From Zygnema cylindricum (taxonomy: Eukaryota; Streptophyta; Zygnematophyceae; Zygnematales; Zygnemataceae), in assembly GCA_037447655.1 (NCBI GenBank), contig JBBHKE010002872.1, positions 55,196-71,691 on the forward strand: DNA of 16,496 nucleotides, read 5' to 3'. This document shows, in pieces, positions 8,001-15,970 of the stretch; within the stretch, counting starts at the first letter, position 1, and each line of letters opens with the position of its first letter. Both the position numbers and the translations under genes were made by a program. Under the pieces are notes generated by a model. It saw only the letters and a program-made list of their open reading frames with translations, did no database searches and was not told the DNA's origin.

Positions 8001-8160
8001 TTACAACATCATTGAAAGTATTTATGTTAGTTACAAAATCAGATTTTTGTTTTTCAAGATTTTTAGTCGTGTTTTATTTAGGAATAACATCAATGTTAGT
8101 GTTTTCTCCCCCCTGTTCATCAATAGGTGCCTCAGTTAGTAATAACAAGAAAACATGATT
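8000..8160 (-). pseudogene. Protease-RT linker of the gypsy polyprotein
   Basis: The minus frame upstream of RT reads TEAPIDEQGGENTNIDVIP, a stop, then NLEKQKSDFVTNINTFNDVV and on into the RT start, in one frame. The acidic, low-conservation character and position fit the gypsy linker. A protease active-site motif is not visible further upstream, where the copia fragment begins. Confidence 0.6.
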
Positions 8161-8264
8161 TGTTATCTTTTAAATGTTTTTTAAATTATTTAGCAAAAAT
8201 CAAACCTTCCACTCCCAATTTCGTTATGTTATTCATATGATTCCTATGCAACTTCTTCGAATGT

Positions 8265-8720
8265 AATGTTTTCAAAACCTTCCAGCATCTCAGACTTCAC
8301 TCTCAAGGTGTTAGTTTCCCAATTAATTTGAGGGTCACAATTGGCACAAAACTGAAAGATGATGATTTGATCCTCACACTGTTTAGGTCATTGCCATCAT
8401 AGTATGCTATGATGATCATGGCTTTGAAAAGTCAACCTACTGTAAAATTTGATTCAGTATGTCAACATTTCATTTGGGAAGAAGTTGAAATTAAAAGAAA
8501 GGAGGAAAAAGAGTCAGACCCAGCTCTTTATGCCTAAGGCAAAGAGTCAATAAAACGTACTGAATTAGTAACTGCTTGTGCCATATGTGGCAAAACCAAT
8601 CATCAGACTACTGATTGTAGATTTAAAAAGAAAGACTGAAAACTTCAAGAAAAAGATTGTTTGTTAGAGTTATAGAAAACTAGGTCATAAGTCTTCAGTT
8701 TGTCGTAGCAAAGACAAAAA
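8265..8720 (+). pseudogene. Ty1/copia gag C-terminal part with two zinc knuckles
   Basis: The plus frame shows the copia gag pattern: TIGTKLKDDDLILTL, then RSLPS, a stop, YAMMIMALKSQP, and the charged EEVEIKRKEEKESDPAL stretch. A CCHC knuckle, CAICGKTNHQTTDC, is intact at 8577-8618. A second one at 8662-8703 in another frame has the second Cys changed to Tyr and a TAG after the first Cys (ending YRKLGHKSSVC). Gag forms the virus-like particle and the knuckles bind element RNA. Stops and a frameshift near 8640 make it non-functional. It lies opposite to the gypsy pol, so it is a separate insertion; the junction is somewhere in 8160-8345. Confidence 0.85.
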
Positions 8721-8739
8721 AAAAAAAACAAACTGTGGT

Positions 8740-9306
8740 TTGCGATGAACATTCAAGATGAGACTAAACTATTTCTCACACAATCAAATGCTCAGAAAAA
8801 GCAAATGGATAATAGAATCTGGAGCGTCTCATTATATGTGTAATGATAAGTCCATCTTTTATTTTATCACAACATTACACGGTCCTCGACGAATTGTACT
8901 GGCAGATGATAAGATTATAAAAAACCAGTTTAATGTGCGAGGTTAAGTTATAGTTGTACTGTGATACAGGTAGCAATGAAGGGCATCTAAAAGAAGTTTT
9001 ATTCTTATCATTTTTAAAGCATAACCTTTTCAGTGTTATGCATGCTGTGAAGAGTGGAATAAAAGTGAAATTTGAGAAAATTAAAAAAGATCGTTGTGAA
9101 ATCAAAAGTGAGAGAAAACTAATCCCTCTTGGATATCCAGAAGGGAATCTTTTTTCTCTACGTTTAGATGATGAAGACGCACAGATGAATTTTAGCAAAA
9201 TAACACACACTTTGGAGCTATGACATCAACGATTTGGTCTCATAGGAGAGCAGAATCTCAAACAACTTATCGAAAAGAAGATGGTAAGAGGACTTGAGGA
9301 TGTCAA
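8740..9306 (+). pseudogene. Copia protease and GAG-pre-integrase domain, broken
   Basis: The frame from 8758 carries the aspartic protease start WIIESGASHYMCND. The catalytic Asp of the DSGA motif is Glu (codon 8815-8817). After a TAA at 8944 and a +1 shift, the frame from 8954 continues with HLKEVLFLSFLKHNLFSV and AVKSGIKVKFEK, typical of the protease/integrase junction. At 9221 the expected Trp is TGA, followed in frame by HQRFGLIGEQNLKQL, where the second His of the HxRxGH zinc motif is Leu. The rest of integrase is missing. Confidence 0.85.
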
Positions 9307-9505
9307 CGCCAAAGAAGACCTTAAGACACCACGTACTCCTGTCAAAGAACATGAAGTGGAGCCTTCGTCATCCACGCTAATTTCCATTCCAGTTCAGACT
9401 TTCGTCATCCCTAGTGGAACATCAACCTTGCAATCTTTACCAATGGAGAAGTTACCGGTGCAATTCTCTGCCTCCATTGGACTACAGAATTCAGGAAGCC
9501 TCTAG
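9307..9505 (+). pseudogene. Copia hinge-like Ser/Thr/Pro-rich segment, directly joined to pre-integrase
   Basis: In the same frame as the pre-integrase domain, residues KTPRTPVKEHEVEPSSS and a Ser/Thr/Pro-rich stretch resemble the poorly conserved hinge between copia integrase and RT. No DDE integrase core lies between, so an internal deletion of roughly the whole core is inferred. Ends at a TAG at 9503-9505. Similarity is by composition only. Confidence 0.4.
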
Positions 9506-10180
9506 ATAGTTATTAACTAACCCACTTCCAATGGAAACCAATGCTACCCATGCAGACAAACAAACAATCTTAATGCATCTCTGTGTAGCCTAGACTCGCG
9601 TGAGTCTGTAGGAAAAAGAATCTTTGAAAACGCCCAACCAGGCGATAAGTTATGAGCCGGCAAAAATGCCAATTATATACAAAGCTCTATTAGAGAGAGT
9701 TGACTACCTACCAAATTTCTTAAACCCCTCTCACAGGCCCTATCTACTGAAGTACGGACTAATCATGTGATTGTAAAGTACAAAAAAGTACTACGGTCGA
9801 TGTTTTTTCTGTACAACTTGTGTACAACAAGGTCACTAAGTGGACGAGTGTCACTTTTGAACTCGTCCGTACATTCCTTGGAATTCCCGCGACCGAATGT
9901 CATCCTTCCACGCGGCGCCAAGTCATGCCATGTCCAGAAAATCCAAAGTGACCATTCCGGGATCTCGGTGATGATATGTCTCGTCAGATTAAATACGACA
10001 TTAAATGTCGACCTTCAAAACAAATTCCCGAATCATTTGTTTCGTGCGAAATGACGTCCGCACTAAACTTTAACAAGTTCTACATTCCTTCGTTTAAATT
10101 CCAGTTAATTGATTTCAGTACCATACAACAGTTTAAATACATATCGAACCCTATATCTATTAACGGACTTCTACGACAAA
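9506..10180. other. Non-coding insert-like stretch with several hairpins
   Basis: No recognised coding sequence separates the copia hinge from the SINE-like unit. Perfect inverted repeats occur: AGACTC-GCGT-GAGTCT (9592-9607), GGACGAGT/ACTCGTCC with an 11-base loop (9842-9868) and CGACATT-A-AATGTCG (9996-10010). The short open frames across it show no domain. It may be inserted DNA in the copia fragment, but no flanking duplication was found. Confidence 0.4.
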
Positions 10181-10405
10181 CTGGTTAGAGCTATCGGCTA
10201 CTCCGCGCTCTGCCGCTCGGAGGTTCGAGTCCTGCCGGACTCAACCTTTTGTTGAGAGTGACTTAAGTCACTCTTTAGGCTTGTTTGCTGAGCTAGGACT
10301 TCCATGGCTCAACCACCCTCTTTTTCCTTCAGTGACTACAACAAGTAAGGTGGGTAGAGAGAGGAGGTGGAGGCAGGCTGTCTGCCTTTTTCTTTTCCTT
10401 TTTGT
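10181..10405 (+). mobile_element. tRNA-derived SINE-like Pol III unit
   Basis: CTGGTTAGAGC at 10181-10191 resembles the D-arm part of a tRNA A-box, and GGTTCGAGTCC at 10222-10232 is a perfect B-box, with tRNA-like spacing of about 40 bp. A tRNA-unrelated body follows: a hairpin CTCAAC-CTTTT-GTTGAG (10240-10256), an exact 20-bp palindrome (10255-10274), and a hairpin AGGCAG-GCTGT-CTGCCT (10371-10387) running straight into TTTTT, the normal Pol III stop. The head lacks a clean 5' acceptor arm, so it is not a tRNA gene. A SINE or other Pol III-transcribed relic is likely; target-site duplications were not found. Confidence 0.6.
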
Positions 10406-10562
10406 ATTGAACTATTTATACCTAGAAAATACCACATAAATCTAATAATTTCAACAACCGGCTCCACAACCTTCGCAAATTACAACCTCTCTAAATCTGA
10501 TTTAACAATTGAGATTAAAGGTAACCCCTGAAAGAGTCTATAATCAGATACGTGCTTAACCA

Positions 10563-10967
10563 AAACTACTTATTGAAGAAACGGGAGATGTGGGTTTAGC
10601 TTATTGTTCAATGGCAGCAAAAGGGGAACCACAAAGCTTTCATGAAGCTTTTAAGAGTTCTAATTCTCAAAAATGGATTTTGGCAATAGAATTAGAATAT
10701 GACTCACTGATCAAAAACAAAAATTGGACCTTAGTAGAATGCCCAAAAGAGAAAAACATTGTAGGGTGTAAATGGGTCTATAAGATTAAGAGGAAGTGAG
10801 ATGGGTCAGTGGAAAGATATATAGCGTGGTTGGTAGCTAAGGGGTATTCTTAAGAAGAGGGGGTTGATTATACTGAGACTTTCTCACCATTAGTGAAGTT
10901 TAATAGTCTCAGAAATTTAATAGCCTTAGGGGTTGCAGAAAGAATGCAGATACATCGCTACTTTGAT
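10563..10967 (+). pseudogene. Copia reverse transcriptase N-terminal part, truncated
   Basis: One plus frame, interrupted by two stops (10797-10799 TGA and a TAA near 10850), shows the start of copia RT: GEPQSFHEAF, KNWTLVECPKEKNIVGCKW, VYKIKRK, DGSVERYIAWLVAKGYS and EEGVDYTETFSPLVKFNSL. It ends at IHRYFD, the place of the first catalytic Asp (motif A), after which homology stops. The Arg of the ARLVAKG motif is Trp, a C-to-T change. RT palm, RNase H and 3' LTR are absent. It is collinear with the gag/protease fragment at 8265-9306, so both come from one copia insertion. Confidence 0.9.
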
Positions 10968-11470
10968 CAGCAAATGTCTGATCGTCCAAATCTGAGGGTT
11001 TAAATAGAAATTACCTCAAAACTCACGGAAAAATAAAAATTTATCCGAATGTTTTTCAAAACATAGACATGACGTGTAATTCTATATCGATCGATGTGCA
11101 ACTCAACCCTGTTACTATTATTTTTCATTTTGCGACCAACACAGTATGGGTCTTAAGGCCATATTGAATGTTTTGCGTACAATAGGCATTTGTATGGGCC
11201 TACTTTCACCTACTTTTGAACTATGTTTTAAACCGAGTTCTATGAGGTTAGCGGATATGCAGACGCTATCGCAGGTGTTGGAAGTTTTTGACAATTTTTG
11301 TGCAAGGAAGACCAAAATAAAAACCCACTGCACGTTTACAACCTGTGCGTGACTCTTTTCTGTGCGCATTTTGTTAAGATTTCTGCGTCCATTTTTTGCT
11401 AAAGACCATAAAGTCAAAATTAGTCAACGTGACGTGAGAAAGAATCAACCGCAGTCCTATACTGTTGATT
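10968..11470. other. No recognisable gene
   Basis: AT-moderate sequence after the copia truncation. Overlapping open frames of 68-99 codons on both strands (11118-11417) have no domain and no coding-like bias. Nothing else is supported. Confidence 0.5.
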
Positions 11471-11471
11471 A

Positions 11472-11560
11472 GGCGTGAAGATACATTTGCGTGGACGTCA
11501 AGTTAAATTTTTTTAGACGTGAGGCATACTTTGCGTAGACGTCAAGTTTTCATGAAATGT
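11472..11560 (+). repeat. 44-bp tandem repeat with GACGTCAAG core
   Basis: Two diverged copies: GGCGTGAAG...TTTGCGTGGACGTCAAGTT from 11472 and GACGTGAGG...TTTGCGTAGACGTCAAGTT from 11516. The shared GACGTCAAG words start at 11494 and 11538. Each copy carries two ACGT or CGTG cores of the bZIP-binding type. Confidence 0.7.
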
Positions 11561-11589
11561 AGTCGTCTATTTGTAATATACGGCAAGTT

Positions 11590-11730
11590 AAGTCGTCGCA
11601 GATTTTAAGTTAATGTCACGTAGTAAATTGTGGTCGTTGATTTGATTACATAGGTCAAAAGTTAGGATTCTATTCCTTTACGTGGAACTTAAGTAGGGTA
11701 GTACCTAAGTCATTCACATATATAAAATGT
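11590..11730 (+). promoter_or_regulatory. Candidate promoter: TATA box with ACGT elements upstream
   Basis: TATATAAAA at 11719-11727 is a strong plant-type TATA box. ACGT cores lie near 11617 (TCACGTAG) and 11680 (TACGTGGAAC), plus the 44-bp repeat. A pyrimidine-containing leader follows but no ORF with recognisable coding content, so it could be a relic of an LTR promoter or a non-coding unit. Confidence 0.3.
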
Positions 11731-13050
11731 ATTTATGCTGGACATTGAAAATTAATCATCACTCAACTGAATGATACTCTCCAATTTTTACCCTGCTGCT
11801 ATTTCTGCACTTAGTGCTTATTTTGTCCTGGAATTAAATTATCTTCTTCCTTGTTCAGTAATTGAGCTTTGCTTTCTCATATAGAGAATTGTTTTTCTTA
11901 GCTTCGTGTCTTGTAAGTGATTGATCCTATAGCCACTTTTCTGAATCTGAACAGTTTAGACACATAGGAGTGAACATTTGCAAAGAAGGAATGTCCGAGA
12001 GTGTCTCACCTCAAAGTGCACAGCAGGTTGCCGGCAGATGCCTTAGACCACCATCAAAATGAGAGTCCAATGTAGAGATTGCTACGGAAGTCGTGGTGAG
12101 TAGAAAAATGAAAGAGTGCCAAAAGTCAGGGAAGAGCTCCATTTTCGCATTAGTAAAGGGGGGAGCCATGCAAGAGACCTTTGTCAATAAAGAGAGGTGT
12201 AGAGTAAAAAGGTCAAGTAGGCCAAACTGCAGGAGTTTAAAGAAGACAAGGAGTCTAAGGAAGACTGGAGAAGTGCAGACGACAGACAAGAAGGGAAAAG
12301 ATGCTAACCATAACTTGAATGTACAAACAGAGTTCAGAGTGGAAAGTCCATATAGAGGCGACAGGGGTTTAATGAGATACAGTGCAGTTACAACTTTGGA
12401 AGAGCGAAGAAGGCTCGAAACAATTTTGACGTTGCACATTTGAATTTTTTGAAAACTGAATCGTCGCCGTAGAAACATTGATCGGATGGCCACAAATGTT
12501 GGTGGCAACCAAACGATTACATCAAAGTCATGCGACAACTTATAGATTTTCAATTTGTTCGCAAAATGGTACTCGAATGAACGAACGAAATCAGATGACA
12601 GACGCGCGAATCAAGGACAACAAAAATTGTACAATCAAGATTCTTTTTACATCAATTTATCCATGTAAACATCCTTTCGCACTCAAACAAGGCGCTGGTG
12701 ACGCAAATAATTCAAGCGCCAAACGCGCATCTATTGGCTATTATTGTACGGCGAGGATTTGCAGGACCACCGTTGGTCCACACCGGTTGAAATTTTAAGA
12801 GCGCTAGAAATTATCAAAAATCATTAAGTTGGCCGATTCTGGATCAAGCCACCTGTACGGAAATGAAAAAACTAATATTTTAAGAATCGAGTGTACCTTA
12901 GCGAGTGCACAACAGTCAACGAAACAAATCGAGGATTACAAGATCAAACGACAAATATCGCCACGACATCAAGTGGGAGTGTTGGATTTGTGCAATCTCG
13001 GGCGATACCTTTTGATACTTTCGGTACAAATAAATTTACACGATTTATAT
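11731..13050. other. No recognisable gene; purine-rich plus strand at 12080-12440
   Basis: The longest open frame (12011-12553, minus, 180 codons) is Leu/Phe/Ser-rich because it is the complement of a purine-rich plus strand. It has no domain, and its plus-strand counterpart (12093-12443) is Lys/Arg/Ser-rich for the same reason. A short hairpin GGACCA-CCGT-TGGTCC lies at about 12761-12776. This part lies where the gypsy gag or leader would be expected, but no gag motif or CCHC knuckle was seen. Confidence 0.4.
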
Positions 13051-13051
13051 A

Positions 13052-13424
13052 TGTGACGTCACAGAATCACACGTGCGGAGTCTGACAGACGATTCCATGA
13101 CAAAAAGTATAGAAAACATGACAATAGAAAAAAGGTTGTTTGTGGCTAAATGGTGACACGTGGCATCATGTGATAAGACCACTCATAGAACACATTTCAC
13201 ATTATGTTGAAGCACACAGGGATATAAAATGAATTCAGGCATTAGAGACAAATATCTCACACAGACATTACAATTTATACAATTCAAGGAATACAGACAT
13301 GAATTTATTCTTAGTCTTTCTGTACATAGAGATAGATAACATTAGAATTTGGAGGATAATTTAACTTTAATAGAGTAAAAAGTTGAGGGAACAATTGTAC
13401 TGTGGATCCTATTTTATTAATAAA
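13052..13424 (+). promoter_or_regulatory. LTR-promoter-like segment: CRE palindrome, G-boxes, TATA and AATAAA
   Basis: TGTGACGTCACA at 13052-13063 is a perfect CRE/C-box palindrome. CACGTG G-boxes follow at 13070-13075 and 13157-13162, the second within ACACGTGGCA. TATAAAA is at 13223-13229 and AATAAA at 13419-13424, about 190 bp downstream. This order, regulatory sites then TATA then an early poly(A) signal with no ORF between, is typical of a retrotransposon LTR. TG starts near 13137, but no paired copy or matching end was found, so a solo or orphan LTR is a hypothesis. Confidence 0.4.
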
Positions 13425-13579
13425 ATCAAAGTTGTCTAAACCTACCTCTCTAATCTACCTATGTATGTCTTTTCCCTTCTTTGATCTATTACCGTGACTT
13501 TTAAAGGTCCACCCTAGCGGTGTATGTTTGGGACGCGACTTCTTAGCCTGAAACCCTGGCGTTGAAGGCGGCTGTCATG

Positions 13580-13596
13580 AATAAAGGAACTTTATT
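13580..13596. repeat. Small hairpin AATAAAG-GAA-CTTTATT
   Basis: A seven-base perfect stem with a three-base loop. Nothing around it suggests a terminator of a known gene. Confidence 0.4.
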
Positions 13597-13688
13597 GCCA
13601 TCTATTGTGGTGGAAATTATTTCAGTTGTGATAATTCGCGTCGTGCGTATTTTGTGTAAGTCATTATCGATGCGTGCACTCTCTGCTC

Positions 13689-13856
13689 TGATGGTCTCGC
13701 ACTGAATTGCATACAAAATTTTGCACCGAGTTCTGAATTTTGATTCATAAATCTTTGTTGTGATGATCTCCCACTCTCGCACTGAACCGAGTATGGAATT
13801 TCGCACTGGATTATGGATTTTGATTCAAAAAATATCTGCAAAAATCTTTGCTTTGA
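13689..13856 (+). repeat. Diverged tandem duplication of about 72-92 bp
   Basis: Copy 1 (13689-13760) runs from TGATGGTCTCGCACTGAA to ATTTTGATTCATAAATCTTTG. Copy 2 (13761 to about 13852) runs from TGATGATCTCCCACT through GCACTGAACCGAG to ATTTTGATTCAAAAAAT and ATCTTTG. Copy 2 carries short internal insertions, including a repeated CTCGCACT. A third start, TGATGCGCTTACAC, follows at 13854. Confidence 0.65.
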
Positions 13857-13878
13857 TGCGCTTACACTTGGGAGTTGG

Positions 13879-13901
13879 TGAGATTGATACGATCGATCTC
13901 A
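13879..13901. repeat. Near-perfect inverted repeat, 10-bp arms
   Basis: TGAGATTGAT and ATCGATCTCA flank ACG; nine of ten pairs match. It directly follows the tandem duplication. Confidence 0.5.
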
Positions 13902-14001
13902 CATCCACCTGAGTGGGAATTACACCTAGAAACACACACACAAGTGAAAGCACTTACAAAATCACAGTGCTTCCCTCGACCTGCCCACAACCCCACCCTC
14001 C

Positions 14002-14039
14002 CTGTGCTCCTCTCCCCTCTCCTTGTGCTCCTCTCCCTG
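14002..14039 (+). repeat. Pyrimidine-rich direct repeat
   Basis: TGTGCTCCTCTCCC is repeated at 14003 and 14024 inside a C/T-rich stretch (13980-14040). The following 14060-14570 shows no gene. Confidence 0.6.
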
Positions 14040-14629
14040 CTACTATATGCTTATATATACACATGCATAGGTAGAGAGAGAAAGGTAGTTTTGAGACATA
14101 CAATGTGATACACATAGACACACGACATGTGACGGTAAAGTCGATAAAACACTTTTTTAACGGAGATAAAATGGATGAAATAGTTTGTTATGTGCGATAA
14201 AGCTGAAAAAGAAAATGATTCTTGTGTACAATTACAGCAAATTATACACTTATGTATGAGAAAACCAAAAAACAACAAGGAATGTAAAAAAGGAAAATAT
14301 TAACTTGTTGAGGCTTTTGGGAACCTCGAGTTGTAAGCAGTATAGTACAAGTCCGTCCTTATGGATTTTGCAATAATCAACAATCTTGAAAGATTTTTAA
14401 AAGCCAAAAAATTGTTATCTATATTTCACCCTGTCATTGTCCTCAAAAGCTTAAATTCGCCTAATCAAAACTTGCTTGTCTTCTTTTATGCAATCTTGCA
14501 GATGATCGGATGATCACCCAATTAAAATTATCCCATCAGTTCGTCAGGTGCCCTGTTTCAAAAATGGCTTCTAGAGACAATCATGTTGTGTGATATGACG
14601 ATGCACGATTGTACTTGAGCTTGTGGCCC

Positions 14630-14830
14630 TAGTGAGCCATGACCCGTATATGGCCCATGGCTTGTGTGGGGTGTGAGCGCATGGGTGCATGGCCATGCAT
14701 GCGCCATGAGGGATAAGGTGGAGACGGCCGCAACGCATGCAAGGCGTCATGGAAGGCTGCAAGCGCCAAACATCGCTAAGTGGGCCACGGCAACACTAAG
14801 GGTCGATGGCGAGGCCCCACCCACCTTGAA
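14630..14830. other. GC-rich patch rich in GCATG/CATGCA words
   Basis: A GC-rich island in AT-rich surroundings with repeated CATGG, GCATGC and CATGCA words. It contains the perfect 14-bp palindrome TGCATGGCCATGCA at 14686-14699. CATGCA is the plant RY motif bound by B3 factors, but the density here looks like a decayed repeat. Open frames on both strands have no domain. Confidence 0.4.
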
Positions 14831-14879
14831 GGGAATTATCAAAGCTTTGCAAATAGGAATGGAGGCTTTGAATTAGGAA

Positions 14880-15970
14880 ATAATAACAAGTGGTATGAAT
14901 TAGGAAACTTGTTCCTCCAATGTAAGCATAACCTATTTTCAAGTTCGAGAATTCGATCCCTAAACACTCTGGCTCTTAGATACGCTTGGTATATTGGTGT
15001 GTTCAACTTTAAAAGTCTTTTCCGTCTATATGTGTTCTTTGTTCTTTTTTAGCATATTTGTTGTTGATGATTATCACGAGTCAGTTTAAGAGCAAGCTTA
15101 GTGATAGCTACACAACTACATTTTTCTTGAAATCCACTAATACACAAAGTGTCCCAATTCATGAGTCGGAGCTCTTAAACTTATCTAGCTAGGCCTTGAG
15201 GCTCATGGAAACAATATGACTGCCTCAAAAGTGATGTTAAGTGGGTGTGTGTATTTTCATCGATGAGAGAAAGGGTCACAAAAGATAATTGATAAATGGC
15301 GTTAGTACTATCACAAGTACGAAAAAAGGTCGGTCTCAATATCACCAAGAAGTTATTAGACTTTACAAATTTTGTTTCATACAATATAAGCGTAAGTAGA
15401 CTAAAAAGAAAACATGTAAGACCACCACTCTTAGAAATCCTAGGTGAAACCATAGTAGAAATTAACTCAAAAAACACTATTTTGAATACTTTACTTATTT
15501 AGACTGAAGAAAGATATTTAGAACTAATATCAAAGCCTGACAACGTACTAGCCACTCTGAACTGAACAAGTGTGATTTTTGGGTGTGTCTCGCAGTCACC
15601 ATTTAATGCATATGTTTAACGTGCGAGAACAATTTACAACACCAAACACATTCAAACCCATTTAGTAAGCGCACTATAAGGGAATATCGGTAATTATAAT
15701 TAACAACATATAATGCTTCCAACCGTTTTCGCCCGATTAAGCTATGACATAATCCCGCTTCCATTCATCCACTCACAACAAATTCCTCCGAACGATTTGT
15801 TGAACCGATACAGTTGACCGGCTTTGCGATATCCTGTACATCTGCCTATCCGTACAATAATATCGTATAAAACGAATAGTAAAACACTATCGAACCCAAA
15901 CTGACGGGAGAAAACCACAGTACAGTACACCGTGAATCGTTATTCGCGTAAAGGTTTCTTTAGCGTGTAG
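14880..15970 (-). repeat. Right long repeat (probable 5' LTR) with the unfilled MITE site
   Basis: Collinear with 3365-5126 over its length (anchors at 15046, 15158, 15209, 15411, 15432, 15549, 15762, 15826 and 15923). In the clearest blocks, AGCCACTCTGAACTGAACAAG (15550 on) matches the left copy at 16 of 21 positions and the block at 15762 is closer. At 15784-15788 it has a single CGAAC where the left copy carries the 501-bp insertion between two AAAAC copies. Divergence and small indels show that the pair is old. Short open frames in it (15181-15502) are shadows. Confidence 0.65.

Larger units (their letters stand above)
3365..15970 (-). mobile_element. Old, inactive Ty3/gypsy LTR retrotransposon with nested insertions
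   Basis: Two long direct repeats (about 3365-5126 and 14880-15970) bound a region whose left part encodes gypsy pol on the minus strand, ending about 80 bp from the left repeat. That is the placement expected for pol next to the 3' LTR of a minus-strand element. Gag is not recognisable; the corresponding part is interrupted by an opposite-strand copia fragment and other DNA up to the right repeat. The repeats are strongly diverged and the outer boundaries and target-site duplication are not resolved, so the element is old. The repeats could instead be two separate copies of one family; continuous collinear alignment and the position beside pol favour LTRs. Confidence 0.6.

Noticed and set aside
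8270-8345. Minus-strand reading that resembles the end of a gypsy protease (INWETNTLRVK)
   Set aside because: It overlaps the plus-strand copia gag frame and has no active-site motif nearby; one of the two must be chance and the copia frame runs on into clear gag.
9767-10188. Overlapping plus-strand open frames of 95 and 70 codons
   Set aside because: Located in hairpin-rich DNA, no domain or coding bias, and not collinear with copia.
10181-10240. Functional tRNA gene
   Set aside because: A B-box and part of a D-arm are present but the acceptor stem does not close and the T-stem has a mismatch; a SINE-like head fits better.
12011-12553. 180-codon open frame on the minus strand, longest in the window
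   Set aside because: Its Leu/Phe/Ser-rich content is the complement of a purine-rich plus strand. No domain, no signal for a start and no neighbouring exon were seen; kept only as non-coding.
14967-14984. String on the minus strand resembling an initiator-Met tRNA primer-binding site (GTATCTAAGAGCCAGAG)
   Set aside because: It needs a two-base insertion, and similarity between the two long repeats seems to continue to its left (TAGGAAA and AATGTAAGCATAACC), so it may lie inside the repeat and not just outside it.
15181-15502. Overlapping minus and plus frames of 98 and 68 codons
   Set aside because: They lie inside the right long repeat, and the homologous left repeat does not keep either frame.
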